In this document: positions 35,435-45,911 of the stretch, piece after piece
Position numbering within the stretch: the first letter of the stretch is position 1
Layout: each line of letters begins with the position of its first letter
DNA from: UMGS1519 sp050951095
GTDB lineage: Bacteria > Actinomycetota > Coriobacteriia > Coriobacteriales > Eggerthellaceae
Assembly: GCA_050951095.1 (NCBI GenBank)
Contig: JBMNIQ010000003.1
Span: 434,001-498,000, forward strand
Length of the DNA stretch: 64,000 bases
Direction of reading: 5' to 3'
Program-made: the position numbers and the translations under genes
Notes under the pieces: generated by a model
What the model was told of the DNA's origin: nothing
Seen by the model: only the letters and a program-made list of their open reading frames with translations
The model's database searches: none

Positions 35435-36454
35435 ATGCAGATACATATCACGTACACGGGCGGCACCATCGGCATGGTGCCCACGCCGAACGGGCTGGCG
35501 CCGGGGGCGGATCTCCGCGGTTGGCTGGACCGCATCATCGCAGGCACGCAGCTTGCCTCCGGGCAGGTGTCGTTCACGCAGCTGGACCCGCTCATCGACT
35601 CGTCGAATGCCACGCCCGAAAACTGGCAGGCCATCATCGACGACCTGCGCGCGAATCGCGACCGCGCGGATGCGTTCATCGTGCTGCACGGCACGGACAC
35701 CATGGCGTATACGGCCGCTGCGCTGTCGTATGCCCTGACGGATTTCGGCAAGCCCGTCATCCTCACCGGCTCGCAGCTGCCGTTGGGCCGTATCGAGTCC
35801 GACGCGACGGCGAACGTCACCGGCGCGCTGAATGCGGCGCTGTCGAAGCGGACGGCGGGCGTGTCCGTGTTCTTCGGCCACCACTTGTTCCTGGGCAGCC
35901 GCGTGACGAAACGCTCGTCTTGGGCGTACGAGGGGTTCGATTCGCCCGCCACGGCGCCCGAGGCGCGCACCGGCGCGCCCTGGCGCTGGTATCCCGTGCG
36001 CGCCGAAGGGCAGGGGTGGCCGCACCCGAAGCCGTACCGGCGGCATGATGTGGTCGTCATCGACATGGTGCCCGGCATCACGGCGGAGCGCGTGGCGGCG
36101 TTCTGCACGCCGCTGCCTGAAGCCGTGCTGGTCCGCGGATACGGCGTGGGCAACCTGCCGGCAGAAGAGCCCGGGCTCACGGATGTGCTCTCGCGCGTGA
36201 TAGAGGCGGGCGTACCCGTGGCCGTGGGCTCGCAGTGCGTGCAGGCCGTGGTGCTCATGGGCCATTACGCCACGGGCGATGCCATTGCGAAGGCGGGCGC
36301 CGTGGGAACGGTGGATATGACGTTGGAAGCGGCGTATGCGAAGCTGGTCTTCCTGCTGTCTCAGGGGCTGCGCGGCAAGGACGTTGCGGATTGGATGGCC
36401 CGCCCCATCGCCGGCGAGCTGACGGCCGTTGCGCCGGAGGCGCCCGAGCAATGA
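35435..36454 (+). CDS. ansA: L-asparaginase, type I
   Basis: 339 residues. Thr11 in TYTGGTIGM is the nucleophile and Thr87-Asp88 in LHGTDTMAYTA complete the site; ILTGSQLPLG follows as expected. Without a signal peptide it is cytoplasmic, splitting L-asparagine to aspartate and ammonia. Two starts are possible: ATG 35426 overlaps the permease stop, ATG 35435 lies 9 bases after GAGG and is preferred. Its own stop overlaps the next start (ATGA), so permease, asparaginase and AEC carrier form a coupled operon. Confidence 0.92.
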   Translation: MQIHITYTGGTIGMVPTPNGLAPGADLRGWLDRIIAGTQLASGQVSFTQLDPLIDSSNATPENWQAIIDDLRANRDRADAFIVLHGTDTMAYTAAALSYALTDFGKPVILTGSQLPLGRIESDATANVTGALNAALSKRTAGVSVFFGHHLFLGSRVTKRSSWAYEGFDSPATAPEARTGAPWRWYPVRAEGQGWPHPKPYRRHDVVVIDMVPGITAERVAAFCTPLPEAVLVRGYGVGNLPAEEPGLTDVLSRVIEAGVPVAVGSQCVQAVVLMGHYATGDAIAKAGAVGTVDMTLEAAYAKLVFLLSQGLRGKDVADWMARPIAGELTAVAPEAPEQ

Positions 36455-37371
36455 GCCTGGTCCTTGCCGAGAAGATCGGCTCGCTGTTCCTGATCATCGC
36501 CATGGGGTTCGCCCTGGTGCGCTCCGGCGCGATGAAGGCGGATCAGAGCCGCGGCCTGTCCATTGCCTCGCTGTACGTCATCTCGCCGTGCATGATCATC
36601 TCCGCATTCCAGGTGCAGATGACGCAAGAGGTCTTGCAGGGTTTCCTGCTGGCGCTGCTGGCAAGCGTCATCTGCCAGGTGGGCTTCATCGTCCTTGCCG
36701 AGGTCATAGACCGGGTGGCGGGCCTCGACCCGGTGGAGAAGGCGTCTGTGGTGTACTCGAATTGCGGCAACCTCATCATCCCGCTGGTGCTGATGACGTT
36801 CGGGCAGGACATGGTCATCTACTGCACGGCATACATTTTGGTGCAGACCATCTTCCTGTGGAGCCACGGCAAGATGCTCATGCAGGGCGCTCCCAGCATC
36901 GAGCTGAAGCCCATGCTGCTGGGCGTGAACATGATATCCATCTACATCGGCCTGTTCCTGTTCCTGGCTGGCATCCAGCTGCCGGATGTCGTGGACCAGG
37001 CCGTGTCGAGCGTGGGAAGCATGATCGGCCCCATCTCCATGCTCATCACCGGCATGATCCTGGGCGGCATGGACTTTCGGAAGATGCGCGCATTCAAACG
37101 CCTGCCCGTTCCGGTTCTGCTGCGCATGATCGTGTTTCCGCTGGTGATTGTGGCCGTCTTCAAATTCGCGCCGCTGGCGTCCCTGGCGCCGAACGGCCAG
37201 GCTGTGCTGATGATCTCGCTGCTCGCCGCTGCAGGGCCTTCGGCATCCACCATCAACCAGATGGCGCAGCTGTACCTGCGCAACGCGGAATACGCCAGCA
37301 CCATCAACGTCGTCACGATCCTGGTATGCATCGTCACCATCCCGCTCATGGTGTTCCTGTTCGAGATGTGA
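36451..37371 (+). CDS. AEC family transporter (auxin efflux carrier-like)
   Basis: 306 residues, about ten hydrophobic segments. The half containing VYSNCGNLIIPLVLMTFGQDMV and the end SASTINQMAQLYLRNAEYASTINVVTIL are typical of bacterial AEC carriers, which move malate, lactate or amino-acid anions. Starting within the asparaginase stop codon (ATGA), it is translationally coupled to it. An exporter of aspartate or a product of asparagine fermentation would fit; this is inference. A perfect hairpin follows. Confidence 0.88.
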   Translation: MSLVLAEKIGSLFLIIAMGFALVRSGAMKADQSRGLSIASLYVISPCMIISAFQVQMTQEVLQGFLLALLASVICQVGFIVLAEVIDRVAGLDPVEKASVVYSNCGNLIIPLVLMTFGQDMVIYCTAYILVQTIFLWSHGKMLMQGAPSIELKPMLLGVNMISIYIGLFLFLAGIQLPDVVDQAVSSVGSMIGPISMLITGMILGGMDFRKMRAFKRLPVPVLLRMIVFPLVIVAVFKFAPLASLAPNGQAVLMISLLAAAGPSASTINQMAQLYLRNAEYASTINVVTILVCIVTIPLMVFLFEM

Positions 37372-37407
37372 CGGCGCAGCGCGCGTGAAGCGGGCGCGTG
37401 AAACGCA

Positions 37408-37445
37408 ACGGGGCGCATGCGGCGTGCAGCCTGCATGCGCCCCGT
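37408..37445. terminator. Perfect hairpin between the AEC gene and prfC
   Basis: ACGGGGCGCATGC (37408-37420) and its exact complement (37433-37445) flank a 12-base loop between converging genes. T-tracts are weak on both sides. Confidence 0.55.
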
Positions 37446-37476
37446 CCGGGATTTCCTTCGCGAAGATATGCCGCGT

Positions 37477-39090
<1,614 letters not shown>

Positions 39091-39325
39091 GTCGGTCCTT
39101 TCTTTCGCGTGCGGGCGCAAGCTACGTGTTCTGCGGCCCGTATGCGGTATCTGCGCAACTTTTCCATTTTATCCGGAATGGCGCCGGCGCGGGTAAACCG
39201 CATGAATTCCCTATGGCGCGGCGCGCGTTCGTTACGGGGATTCGTTCCGCCGCATGCTGCGCGCCGGTGCCGGCTGCGCTACCATGGCACGGAATGAGGC
39301 GAAGGCATTGAAAGCTCAGGACGGC

Positions 39326-40096
39326 ATGAAGGAAAAGTATTTCAACATAAACGAGCAGGGTCAAAGCGTGCGCTGCAAGCTGTACAGCCATGACAACGCC
39401 CGGTCGTTCGAATCCGTGGTCATTGCCACGTACGGATTCGGCGGGAACAAGGACAACCATCCCATTGCGAAGTTCGCAGAGCGAATCACGTCGAAGTACA
39501 AAGGCTATGCCGTGCTGACGTTCGATTGGCCGGCGCACGGCAACGATGGCCGCAAGAAGATGTCCGCTCCCGAGAGCATGGAGTACCTGGACCTGGCGGT
39601 CTCCTATGCGAAGCAGCAGCTGGGGGCAACGTACCTGTACCTGTATTCCACCAGCTACGGCGGCTATATCGGCCTGCGGTACCTGGCTGAGGTGGGCAAC
39701 CCGTTCCGGCGCATCGTCCTGCGCTGCCCAGCCATCGACGCGTACGGCGTCATGCGGGCGACGTTTACGGACGACGAGCTGCATGCGCTTTCGCGCGGGA
39801 AGAAGGTGCTGAAGGGGTTCGAGCGGAAATCGGAGTTCGACCAGGAGTTCTTCGACGACCTGAAGGAGCACGACGTCCGCACGCACGAGTACTTCGATGT
39901 TGCGGACGATATCCTGCTCATCCACGGCATGCGCGACGACGTGGTTCCCCTGCAGGACACGCAGAAGTTCGCCGACGACAACGTCATCGAACTGCTGGCC
40001 GTGGAGAAGGCGGATCATCCGTTCTCGAACCCCGACGCGATGGACTTCGCCATCGGCGAGACCGTGAAGTTCCTGGCGCCCCCGGACCGGGAATAG
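39326..40096 (+). CDS. Alpha/beta hydrolase
   Basis: 256 residues. The nucleophile elbow is STSYGGYIGLRYL (Ser before Tyr-Gly-Gly), with an Asp in IHGMRDDVVPLQD and His in VEKADHPFSNPDAM completing a triad. The strand-turn YGFGGNKDNHPIAKFAER after the second strand resembles esterase/thioesterase-type small hydrolases. No signal peptide. The start at 39326 has AGGA 5 bases upstream; ATG 39284 in frame is an alternative without a site. It is divergent from prfC and convergent with the radical SAM gene; role unknown. Confidence 0.75.
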   Translation: MKEKYFNINEQGQSVRCKLYSHDNARSFESVVIATYGFGGNKDNHPIAKFAERITSKYKGYAVLTFDWPAHGNDGRKKMSAPESMEYLDLAVSYAKQQLGATYLYLYSTSYGGYIGLRYLAEVGNPFRRIVLRCPAIDAYGVMRATFTDDELHALSRGKKVLKGFERKSEFDQEFFDDLKEHDVRTHEYFDVADDILLIHGMRDDVVPLQDTQKFADDNVIELLAVEKADHPFSNPDAMDFAIGETVKFLAPPDRE

Positions 40097-40170
40097 CGCG
40101 TCTTCCAACGGGCGGCCGCACAGGTCGTTCGTCCGCCGGACGTCCGCGGGGCGTGCGGCATGTTCCCCCG

Positions 40171-41712
40171 CTAGCGCGCCGCCGCCCACCGGCGCAACCC
40201 GATGATGCCGCCGATTGCGCCGGCCGCCGCGGCGATTTGCAGTGCAGGGGAAAGGGTGCCGCGGCGTTGCCGTTTCGCCCGTTCTCCCAATGCCGCGCGC
40301 GTTTCCCCGGCTTGTTCCGTCACGTCATCTTGACCGGCTTCGGGTGCGAACATCCAGGCCATATGCTTCAGGCGGTAGTAGGGCGTCTGCGGCACGTGGT
40401 CCGCGCACCATTCGCCCAAGGCGGCGCCCGCCCGGCAGGCGATGGCCAGGTAGATGCGCCGCAGCCCGTATTCCGCACCGAACGTGCGCCAGATATCCAG
40501 CGCCGACGACAGGTCGTATACGTTCGTGCTGGCGTTGAACAGCTGCTCCTGCAGCGTCCAGGGGCTCATCTTCTTCGGCTGGAACGTCACGTTCATCATG
40601 TCGAACAGGTTCCAGTCGTGCGTGATCATACGGCCTTCCGTCTCCAGGCGGTCGTAATCCGGCGTTCCGGGGAACGGCGTCAGTATGGCCGGCTGTATCT
40701 GGTAGGCGCCGATGGACTTCGCGAACTCGTACGACCGCTTGATGTCCTCGGGCGCATCGGCGTCTATGCCCAACACGATGCTGGCGATGACGCGGATGCC
40801 GTGCTCGCGGCACGCGGCGCCGGCGCGCTCTATGTCCGCGATGCTCTGGCGCTTGTCGATGGAATTCAATGCGTCCTGGTTCAGCGATTCGATGCCGATG
40901 AGCACGCGCGTCAGGTGCGCCTGCGCCAGCAGGTCCAGCAGCTCGGGGTCGTCCGCCATGTCCGTGCGGCCGAAGAAGAACGTCTCCTTGAACTGCAGGT
41001 GCTCGTCTATGATGCGGCGGCAGATCTCCTTCGCGCGGCGCTTGTCGGCCGTGAAGTTGTCATCCTCGAAGTTCATGTACTGAAAGCCCAGCTCATGGCA
41101 CATCTTGATCTCGGCGATGACGCTGTCCACGCTGCGTTCGCGGTACGGGTGGAACATGCGCGTCGTGGTGCAGAACGTGCAGCTGAACGGACAGCCGCGC
41201 GAGCTCATGATGTTCGCGCATTCGCACGGCGTCTTCAGGATGGAGTAGTCGGGGAACGGCAGCGAATCCAGGTCGCATACGGGTTGCGCACGCACGATGC
41301 GGTCCGTCATGCGCCCTTCCAGCACGTCCAGGAACACGCCCTCGCCTTCGCCGACGATCACCTGGTCGGCATGCTGCAGCGCCTCTTCGGGCAGGGACGA
41401 GGCGTGGATGCCCCCGATCAGCACGCGCGCATGGCCCTTCTCGTGGAACAGATCCGCAAGTTCGTATGCGCGCGATGCCGTGGACGTCATGGTGTACAGG
41501 CAGAGCACATCCGTCCAGGCCAGCAGGCGCTTGTAATCAACGGGCCCGTTCATCTCCTGATAGCATTCCGCCTCATGGCCGGCCCGCCGGGCAATGCCTC
41601 CCAGGATGAGCGGGCCCGTGATGGGGTTCGAATGCCCGTACAGCTTGCCGCCCAGGCGGTAGATGGGATTGCGCTTCCAGACAAGCGCGGGGACGATGAA
41701 TGTCACATGCAT
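40171..41712 (-). CDS. B12-binding-type radical SAM protein (copy 1)
   Basis: 513 residues. The N-terminal 135 residues have a cobalamin-binding-like Rossmann fold (HVTFIVPAL, VLIGGIHASSLPEEALQHADQVIVGEGE) but no DxHxxG motif. The radical SAM [4Fe-4S] ligands are Cys174, Cys178 and Cys181 (RGCPFSCTFC), followed by FEDDNFTADKRRAKEICRRI and the barrel strands GIESLNQDALNSIDK and PAILTPFPGTP. A C-terminal hydrophobic stretch (about 483-503) may anchor it to the membrane. Relatives perform methylations or other radical steps on lipids and antibiotics; the substrate is unknown. Divergent from a TetR gene; paralog of the gene at 42489-44201. Confidence 0.9.
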   Translation of the reverse strand: MHVTFIVPALVWKRNPIYRLGGKLYGHSNPITGPLILGGIARRAGHEAECYQEMNGPVDYKRLLAWTDVLCLYTMTSTASRAYELADLFHEKGHARVLIGGIHASSLPEEALQHADQVIVGEGEGVFLDVLEGRMTDRIVRAQPVCDLDSLPFPDYSILKTPCECANIMSSRGCPFSCTFCTTTRMFHPYRERSVDSVIAEIKMCHELGFQYMNFEDDNFTADKRRAKEICRRIIDEHLQFKETFFFGRTDMADDPELLDLLAQAHLTRVLIGIESLNQDALNSIDKRQSIADIERAGAACREHGIRVIASIVLGIDADAPEDIKRSYEFAKSIGAYQIQPAILTPFPGTPDYDRLETEGRMITHDWNLFDMMNVTFQPKKMSPWTLQEQLFNASTNVYDLSSALDIWRTFGAEYGLRRIYLAIACRAGAALGEWCADHVPQTPYYRLKHMAWMFAPEAGQDDVTEQAGETRAALGERAKRQRRGTLSPALQIAAAAGAIGGIIGLRRWAAAR

Positions 41713-41863
41713 GGGAAACCTCTTCCGAAGGGGATGAAACGCTTTTTCACGCAGGGTTCACAGGGGCTTTGCGCAGCGCGACCCGCTTTGGTATGTTGCA
41801 AAATATCGGGGATAAAAACCCAGGAAAACCAACTGATATGGGAAAAGTGTTGGAGAAACTGCC

Positions 41864-42466
41864 ATGGTAGGGAAAGACCCGCGGTACCTGCAGGCCGACG
41901 CGCGCATCCGCGCGGCGTTCCTGGACCTGTTCCGGGACAAGGACATCGAGGACATAACAACATCCGAGATCATCCGTGCGGCGGGCGTGAACCGCAGCAC
42001 GTTCTATGCGCACTATGCGGACAAATACGCGTTGCTCGATGCCGTGGAGCAGGAGTTCTTGGACCGGTTGGAGACGCTGCTGCCGGATTCTCCGGCGATT
42101 GCGATCATGCAGGGCCGGGAATGCGACCGCGCTGCGCTGGAGTCGTATTTCCGCCGCTTCCTGGATTTCCTGCATCAGAACGAAGATCTGCTTGCCGGTC
42201 TTGTCTCCCGATCCGAAAACTCGTTCATGGTCCAGTTCAGCAACACGTTCGCACGCGTTCTGCGCGAACATGGCGCGGCCGAGAACCTGCAGATACCGGT
42301 GGAGTACGGCGCGTCGCTGCTTGCATGGTCCACAGCCGGCCTGGTGGAGGAGTGGGCGCGCGGCGGCTTCACGGACGACCGCGAGAACGTCCTGCGCATC
42401 CTGGTGGATGTAGCGGCCCACATCCAGGGTCTGGTGTTCGGCCAGCCGCCCGCATCCGCGGACTGA
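41864..42466 (+). CDS. TetR/AcrR family transcriptional regulator (1)
   Basis: 200 residues. The HTH occupies about residues 10-60: IRAAFLDLFRDKDIEDITTSEIIRAAG followed by VNRSTFYAHYADKYALLDAVE, with the C-terminal TetR_C-type helices (ALESYFRRFLDFLHQNEDLL). It faces away from radical SAM copy 1 (151 bases between starts) and converges on copy 2. Regulation of copy 1 is likely from layout. The shared upstream region has an imperfect CCAAC/GTTGG repeat near the TetR start. Confidence 0.88.
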   Translation: MVGKDPRYLQADARIRAAFLDLFRDKDIEDITTSEIIRAAGVNRSTFYAHYADKYALLDAVEQEFLDRLETLLPDSPAIAIMQGRECDRAALESYFRRFLDFLHQNEDLLAGLVSRSENSFMVQFSNTFARVLREHGAAENLQIPVEYGASLLAWSTAGLVEEWARGGFTDDRENVLRILVDVAAHIQGLVFGQPPASAD

Positions 42467-42488
42467 TACGGGGCGGGCCTGCAGAACG

Positions 42489-44201
42489 CTAGGCATGGCG
42501 ATGCCTCCGCGCCAGGCGGATGGCGGCGACCACGGGAAGCGCCATCTCGGCGATGCCGAGCATCTTCAACGGGATGATGGCGCGCTCGGAGGGCATCGGG
42601 CGCTTCGGCACGCCTGCGAACGGGTCGGGCCGCAGGCGTTCTTCCCTCTGGACGCGACGCCTTCTGCGTACGATCCTGCGGTCTTCCGCCAGGCGCTTCT
42701 CGGCGGCCCTCAGCGCATCGGGCAGCGAGAAGACCGCCGCCGGCGCATGCGGGTCCGCGGCGGTTTCGCTGCTTTCCTCCGGCTCCGAGCGGTGTTCGTT
42801 CGCCGGGTCGTCTGCGTACATCCAGCCGGCATGCTTCACGCGCCAATACGACGTCCCCTTCGCGAACGTGCCGGCCGCCCAGGTGGCCAGCGTGCCCCAT
42901 TGCGCCATGAGCGCCAGGCCGTAGCGGCGCCAGCCGTATTCCGGGCCGAACAGGATGCCGATACGCACGGCGGATCGGCGCGTGTAGAACTTGCGCGCCA
43001 TGTCGCAGAACGACATCTGCAGCTTCCACGGCGACATGCGCCGGGGCTGGAACGTGCAGTTCATCATGTCGAATGCCGTCCAATCGAATGCATCGTGCTC
43101 TTCGCCGCTCAGGATCATGCGGCCGTCGCGCTTCAGCGACTCGTACACCGGCGTTCCCGGGAACGGCGTCAGCACGGCGGGCTGCAGCTGGTAGGCGTCG
43201 ATGCTCTTCGCGAATTCGGTGGTCCGCGCCAGGTCGTCCGGCCCGTCCGTGTCGATGCCCAGCACGATGGAGGCAATGACCTCTATCCCGTGGTCGCGGC
43301 AGGCAATGCCGGCGCGCCGGATATCCTCGACGGTCTGGTGCTTGTCAATGGCGTCCAGCGATTCCTGGTTCAGCGACTCGATGCCGATGAGCACGCGCGT
43401 CAGGTGCGCCTGCGCCAGCAGGTCCAGCAGCTCGGGGTCGTTCGCCATGTCCGTGCGGCCGAAGAAGAAGGTCTGTCTGAACGTCAGGCCCTCGGCAATC
43501 ATGCGCCGGCATATCTCCTTGGCCCGCTCCTTATCCGCCGTGAAGTTGTCGTCCTCGAAGTTCATGTACTCGAAGCCCATGCTCTTGTAGCGGCGGATCT
43601 CCTCTATCACGTTGTTCACGCTGCGCTGCCGGTAGGGGTGGAACATGCGGCTGGTGGTGCAGAACGTGCAGCTGAACGGGCAGCCGCGCGTGGTCAGGAT
43701 ATCGGCTGCCTCGCACGGGGTCTTCAGGACGGAGTAGTCGGGGAAGGGCACCTGGTCCAGATTGCAGGGCGGCTGCGGGTGCACGATCTGCTGTGGGATG
43801 CGCCCCTCCACGCAGTCCAGGATGATGCGTTCCGCTTCGCCGACAACCACCTGGTCGGCGTGCTTCAGCGCCTCTTCGGGCAGGGCGGAGGCATGGATGC
43901 CGCCGATGATCACCCGGGCATGGCCCTCGGTGCGGAACCGGTCGGCAATGTCGTAGGCGCGCTTCGCATTGCTGGTCATGGTGTACAGGCACAGCACGTC
44001 CGTGCGCTGCAGCAGGCGGTCGTAATCGAAGCTGCCGTTCAGCTCCTCGTAAGCCTCTACCGCATGCCCGGCGCGGCGCACGATGCCGGCAAGGATGAGC
44101 GGGCCGGTGATGGAGTCGGGATGGCCGTAGACATCGCACCCCCAGCGGTACACGGGAAGGCGCCGGAAGAACGGCGCGGGGGTGATGAATGTGACGTTCA
44201 T
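42489..44201 (-). CDS. B12-binding-type radical SAM protein (copy 2)
   Basis: 570 residues, a paralog of the gene at 40171-41712. The first 181 residues align without gaps: Cys71, Cys146, Cys163 and the radical SAM ligands Cys174, Cys178, Cys181 fall at identical numbers. It is 57 residues longer, with a charged Arg/Glu-rich segment (about 465-535) before a hydrophobic end (MALPVVAAIRLARR) that may be a membrane anchor. The second TetR gene lies upstream on the same strand, with an operator-like motif at 44232-44246 between them. Function unknown. Confidence 0.9.
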   Translation of the reverse strand: MNVTFITPAPFFRRLPVYRWGCDVYGHPDSITGPLILAGIVRRAGHAVEAYEELNGSFDYDRLLQRTDVLCLYTMTSNAKRAYDIADRFRTEGHARVIIGGIHASALPEEALKHADQVVVGEAERIILDCVEGRIPQQIVHPQPPCNLDQVPFPDYSVLKTPCEAADILTTRGCPFSCTFCTTSRMFHPYRQRSVNNVIEEIRRYKSMGFEYMNFEDDNFTADKERAKEICRRMIAEGLTFRQTFFFGRTDMANDPELLDLLAQAHLTRVLIGIESLNQESLDAIDKHQTVEDIRRAGIACRDHGIEVIASIVLGIDTDGPDDLARTTEFAKSIDAYQLQPAVLTPFPGTPVYESLKRDGRMILSGEEHDAFDWTAFDMMNCTFQPRRMSPWKLQMSFCDMARKFYTRRSAVRIGILFGPEYGWRRYGLALMAQWGTLATWAAGTFAKGTSYWRVKHAGWMYADDPANEHRSEPEESSETAADPHAPAAVFSLPDALRAAEKRLAEDRRIVRRRRRVQREERLRPDPFAGVPKRPMPSERAIIPLKMLGIAEMALPVVAAIRLARRHRHA

Positions 44202-44231
44202 GGCGGTCGCCTCGCTTGGAGCGTGGATAAC

Positions 44232-44246
44232 AATTAATAACCACGT
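44232..44246. promoter_or_regulatory. Operator-like motif upstream of radical SAM copy 2
   Basis: AATTAATAACCACGT, 31 bases upstream of the gene start. The core TAATAACCACGT recurs at 45078-45089 and, with one change, at 45093-45105, in front of the TetR2/decarboxylase pair, suggesting one regulator for all three. Confidence 0.55.
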
Positions 44247-44408
44247 TAGATTCCAAGGGGCGCCGATGCCACCGACAGAAGTCGCGCAGCTGTTGGAAAG
44301 GTGCGCTTACCTGGGCGAACGCGAAGTTTACCGTTTGGTACCGGTGCATCGGGGCGCTTGCAAGCCGGCGCTTCCGCGTTGGTGCCGCGTCAGCTTCCGC
44401 ATCGCTGC

Positions 44409-44981
44409 CTAGGCCAAATCCAGCGAATTCACGCCCGTGCACAGCAGCTTCGTGGACAGGTCGATCAGTTCGTCCACACTGAGCTGCTTGCCGTCGGCTA
44501 CCCATTGGCGGTATATGTCCAGCGATCCGGTGGTGACGAAGGTGTTCACGATGCTCTGCTGTGCGGGGGAAAGCTTCGCGTACGGGTTGTGGCGGGCGCG
44601 GTTGTCCCGCATGTTCTTGGCGAACATGGCGTTGCAGAACGGGCGGTAGCTGGGCTCGCAGACCAGGCGCTCGTAGAACTCGTCCTGCGCGCACGAGTAT
44701 TCGAAGAAGACGCGGTTGACTTCCGCCATGGGCATCTTGGGGTCGATCTTGGCTATCTGCGCGCTGTAGTCCTCTATCAGCTCCCGGATCATGTCCTCGA
44801 ACAGCGCCTCGATGCAGGTGTAGTGCAGATAGAACGTCTTGCGGTGGATGCGGGCGCGCTCCGCAAGCTCCTTCACGGTGATCTTCTCCGCGGGCATCTC
44901 GCACACCATCTGGCGAAACGCCGTACGGATTGCCTCTCGCGTCTTCTGGACGCGCAGGTCGACATGCGGGGTTTGCTCCAT
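44409..44981 (-). CDS. TetR/AcrR family transcriptional regulator (2)
   Basis: 190 residues. The HTH spans about 12-60 (TVKELAERARIHRKTFYLHYTCIEALFEDMI), followed by helical ligand domain. AAGGAGG lies 6 bases before ATG 44981, which settles the start although the frame is open far upstream. The gene is divergent from the decarboxylase operon and upstream of radical SAM copy 2 on the same strand, with a 207-base gap. Palindromic motifs in the divergent region (45076-45108) and before copy 2 make it the likely regulator of both. Confidence 0.88.
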   Translation of the reverse strand: MEQTPHVDLRVQKTREAIRTAFRQMVCEMPAEKITVKELAERARIHRKTFYLHYTCIEALFEDMIRELIEDYSAQIAKIDPKMPMAEVNRVFFEYSCAQDEFYERLVCEPSYRPFCNAMFAKNMRDNRARHNPYAKLSPAQQSIVNTFVTTGSLDIYRQWVADGKQLSVDELIDLSTKLLCTGVNSLDLA

Positions 44982-45075
44982 GCGTTCCTCCTTGTGCGCT
45001 GTCCACTTTTCCCTTCGTGTGGCGTAAGCGCCACGCCGTTTCAAGTGGACATGGACACGTGATTGTCGTGATTTG

Positions 45076-45108
45076 ATAATAACCACGTGGACATTATTAA
45101 CCACGCGG
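45076..45108. promoter_or_regulatory. Double operator-like site in the TetR2/decarboxylase divergent region
   Basis: Two tandem copies, ATAATAACCACGTGG (45076-45090) and ATTATTAACCACGCGG (45093-45108). The inner CCACGTGG is a perfect palindrome and is flanked by AATAA and TTATT, as for a TetR dimer site. AT-rich context, 30-60 bases before the decarboxylase start. Confidence 0.6.
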
Positions 45109-45137
45109 ATATTCGATGCAAGCGAAAGGAAGCGCAT

Positions 45138-45911
45138 ATGGGCAGGATGCAGGACGCCGCGGCATTGGAGGACAAGCTGGGATGGGAAGCGGACGCCCTT
45201 GCGGCGGCATTTCCCGAATTCGCAGCAGTGAAGGACGGCTTCACCTTCGGGGAAGCCTGGCAGCAGGGGGACCTTGACAAGCGCACGCGCTTCCTGGTGA
45301 CCGTTGCCTGCCTGGCGGTGCACGAGGGCGATGATCTGCAGGGCGTGTTGAGCGGTGCGCTGCGTGCGGGTGTGGAACCCGTGGCGCTGCAGGAGGTGTT
45401 CCACCAGATTGCCCCCTATGCCGGGTTCTCCGCGGCGCAGAAGGGGCTTGCGGTCCTGAAGCGCGTCTTCGACGCGGCGGGTATTGCCACGCCGCTGGAG
45501 CCGCAGGCAACCGTGACCGAAGAGAATCGGCTGGCCCAGGGCATTGCCGCGCAGAAGGGCATCTTCGGCCCGGCGATCGATGCCATGCGGGAGGCAGCGA
45601 CGCCGGAGAACATGTTCATGCAGGATGCGCTTTCGGCATACTGCTTCGGCGACACCTACACGCGCGGCGGCTTGGACCTGAAAACGCGCGAGCTGCTGAC
45701 CTTCATCGCCATCATCAGCCTGGGCGGCTGCGATCCGCAGGCGAAGGCACATGCATCGGGCAATCTGGCAGTGGGCAATTCGCCTGAGCTCATCACGCAG
45801 GCGGTGTACCAGTGCGTGCCGTACAACGGCTTCCCGCGCAGCCTGAATGCCCTGACGGCGCTGAATCAGGCGGTCGCGTCGTTCGAGCCGTCCACCTCCG
45901 ACCGTGCATAG
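45138..45911 (+). CDS. Carboxymuconolactone decarboxylase family protein, tandem domain
   Basis: 257 residues with two related halves: TRFLVTVACLAVHEGDDLQGVLSGALRAGV ... VFHQIAPYAGF and LLTFIAIISLGGCDPQAKAHASGNLAVGNS ... AVYQCVPYNGF. This is the CMD/AhpD fold. The CxxC pair of AhpD is absent, so it is closer to the decarboxylase-like group than to the alkylhydroperoxidase group. AAAGGAAG precedes ATG 45138. First gene of an overlapping operon with a cyclophilin-like protein, a cupin and a hydrolase, a set often found together in bacteria with unknown purpose. Confidence 0.85.
   Translation: MGRMQDAAALEDKLGWEADALAAAFPEFAAVKDGFTFGEAWQQGDLDKRTRFLVTVACLAVHEGDDLQGVLSGALRAGVEPVALQEVFHQIAPYAGFSAAQKGLAVLKRVFDAAGIATPLEPQATVTEENRLAQGIAAQKGIFGPAIDAMREAATPENMFMQDALSAYCFGDTYTRGGLDLKTRELLTFIAIISLGGCDPQAKAHASGNLAVGNSPELITQAVYQCVPYNGFPRSLNALTALNQAVASFEPSTSDRA

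Noticed and set aside
33643..36258. Very long minus-strand open frame (about 870 codons) upstream of and in frame with the FMN enzyme
   Set aside because: It is the antisense shadow of the permease and asparaginase genes in GC-rich DNA; no conserved domain, and a proper ribosome site and family N terminus occur only at 33642.
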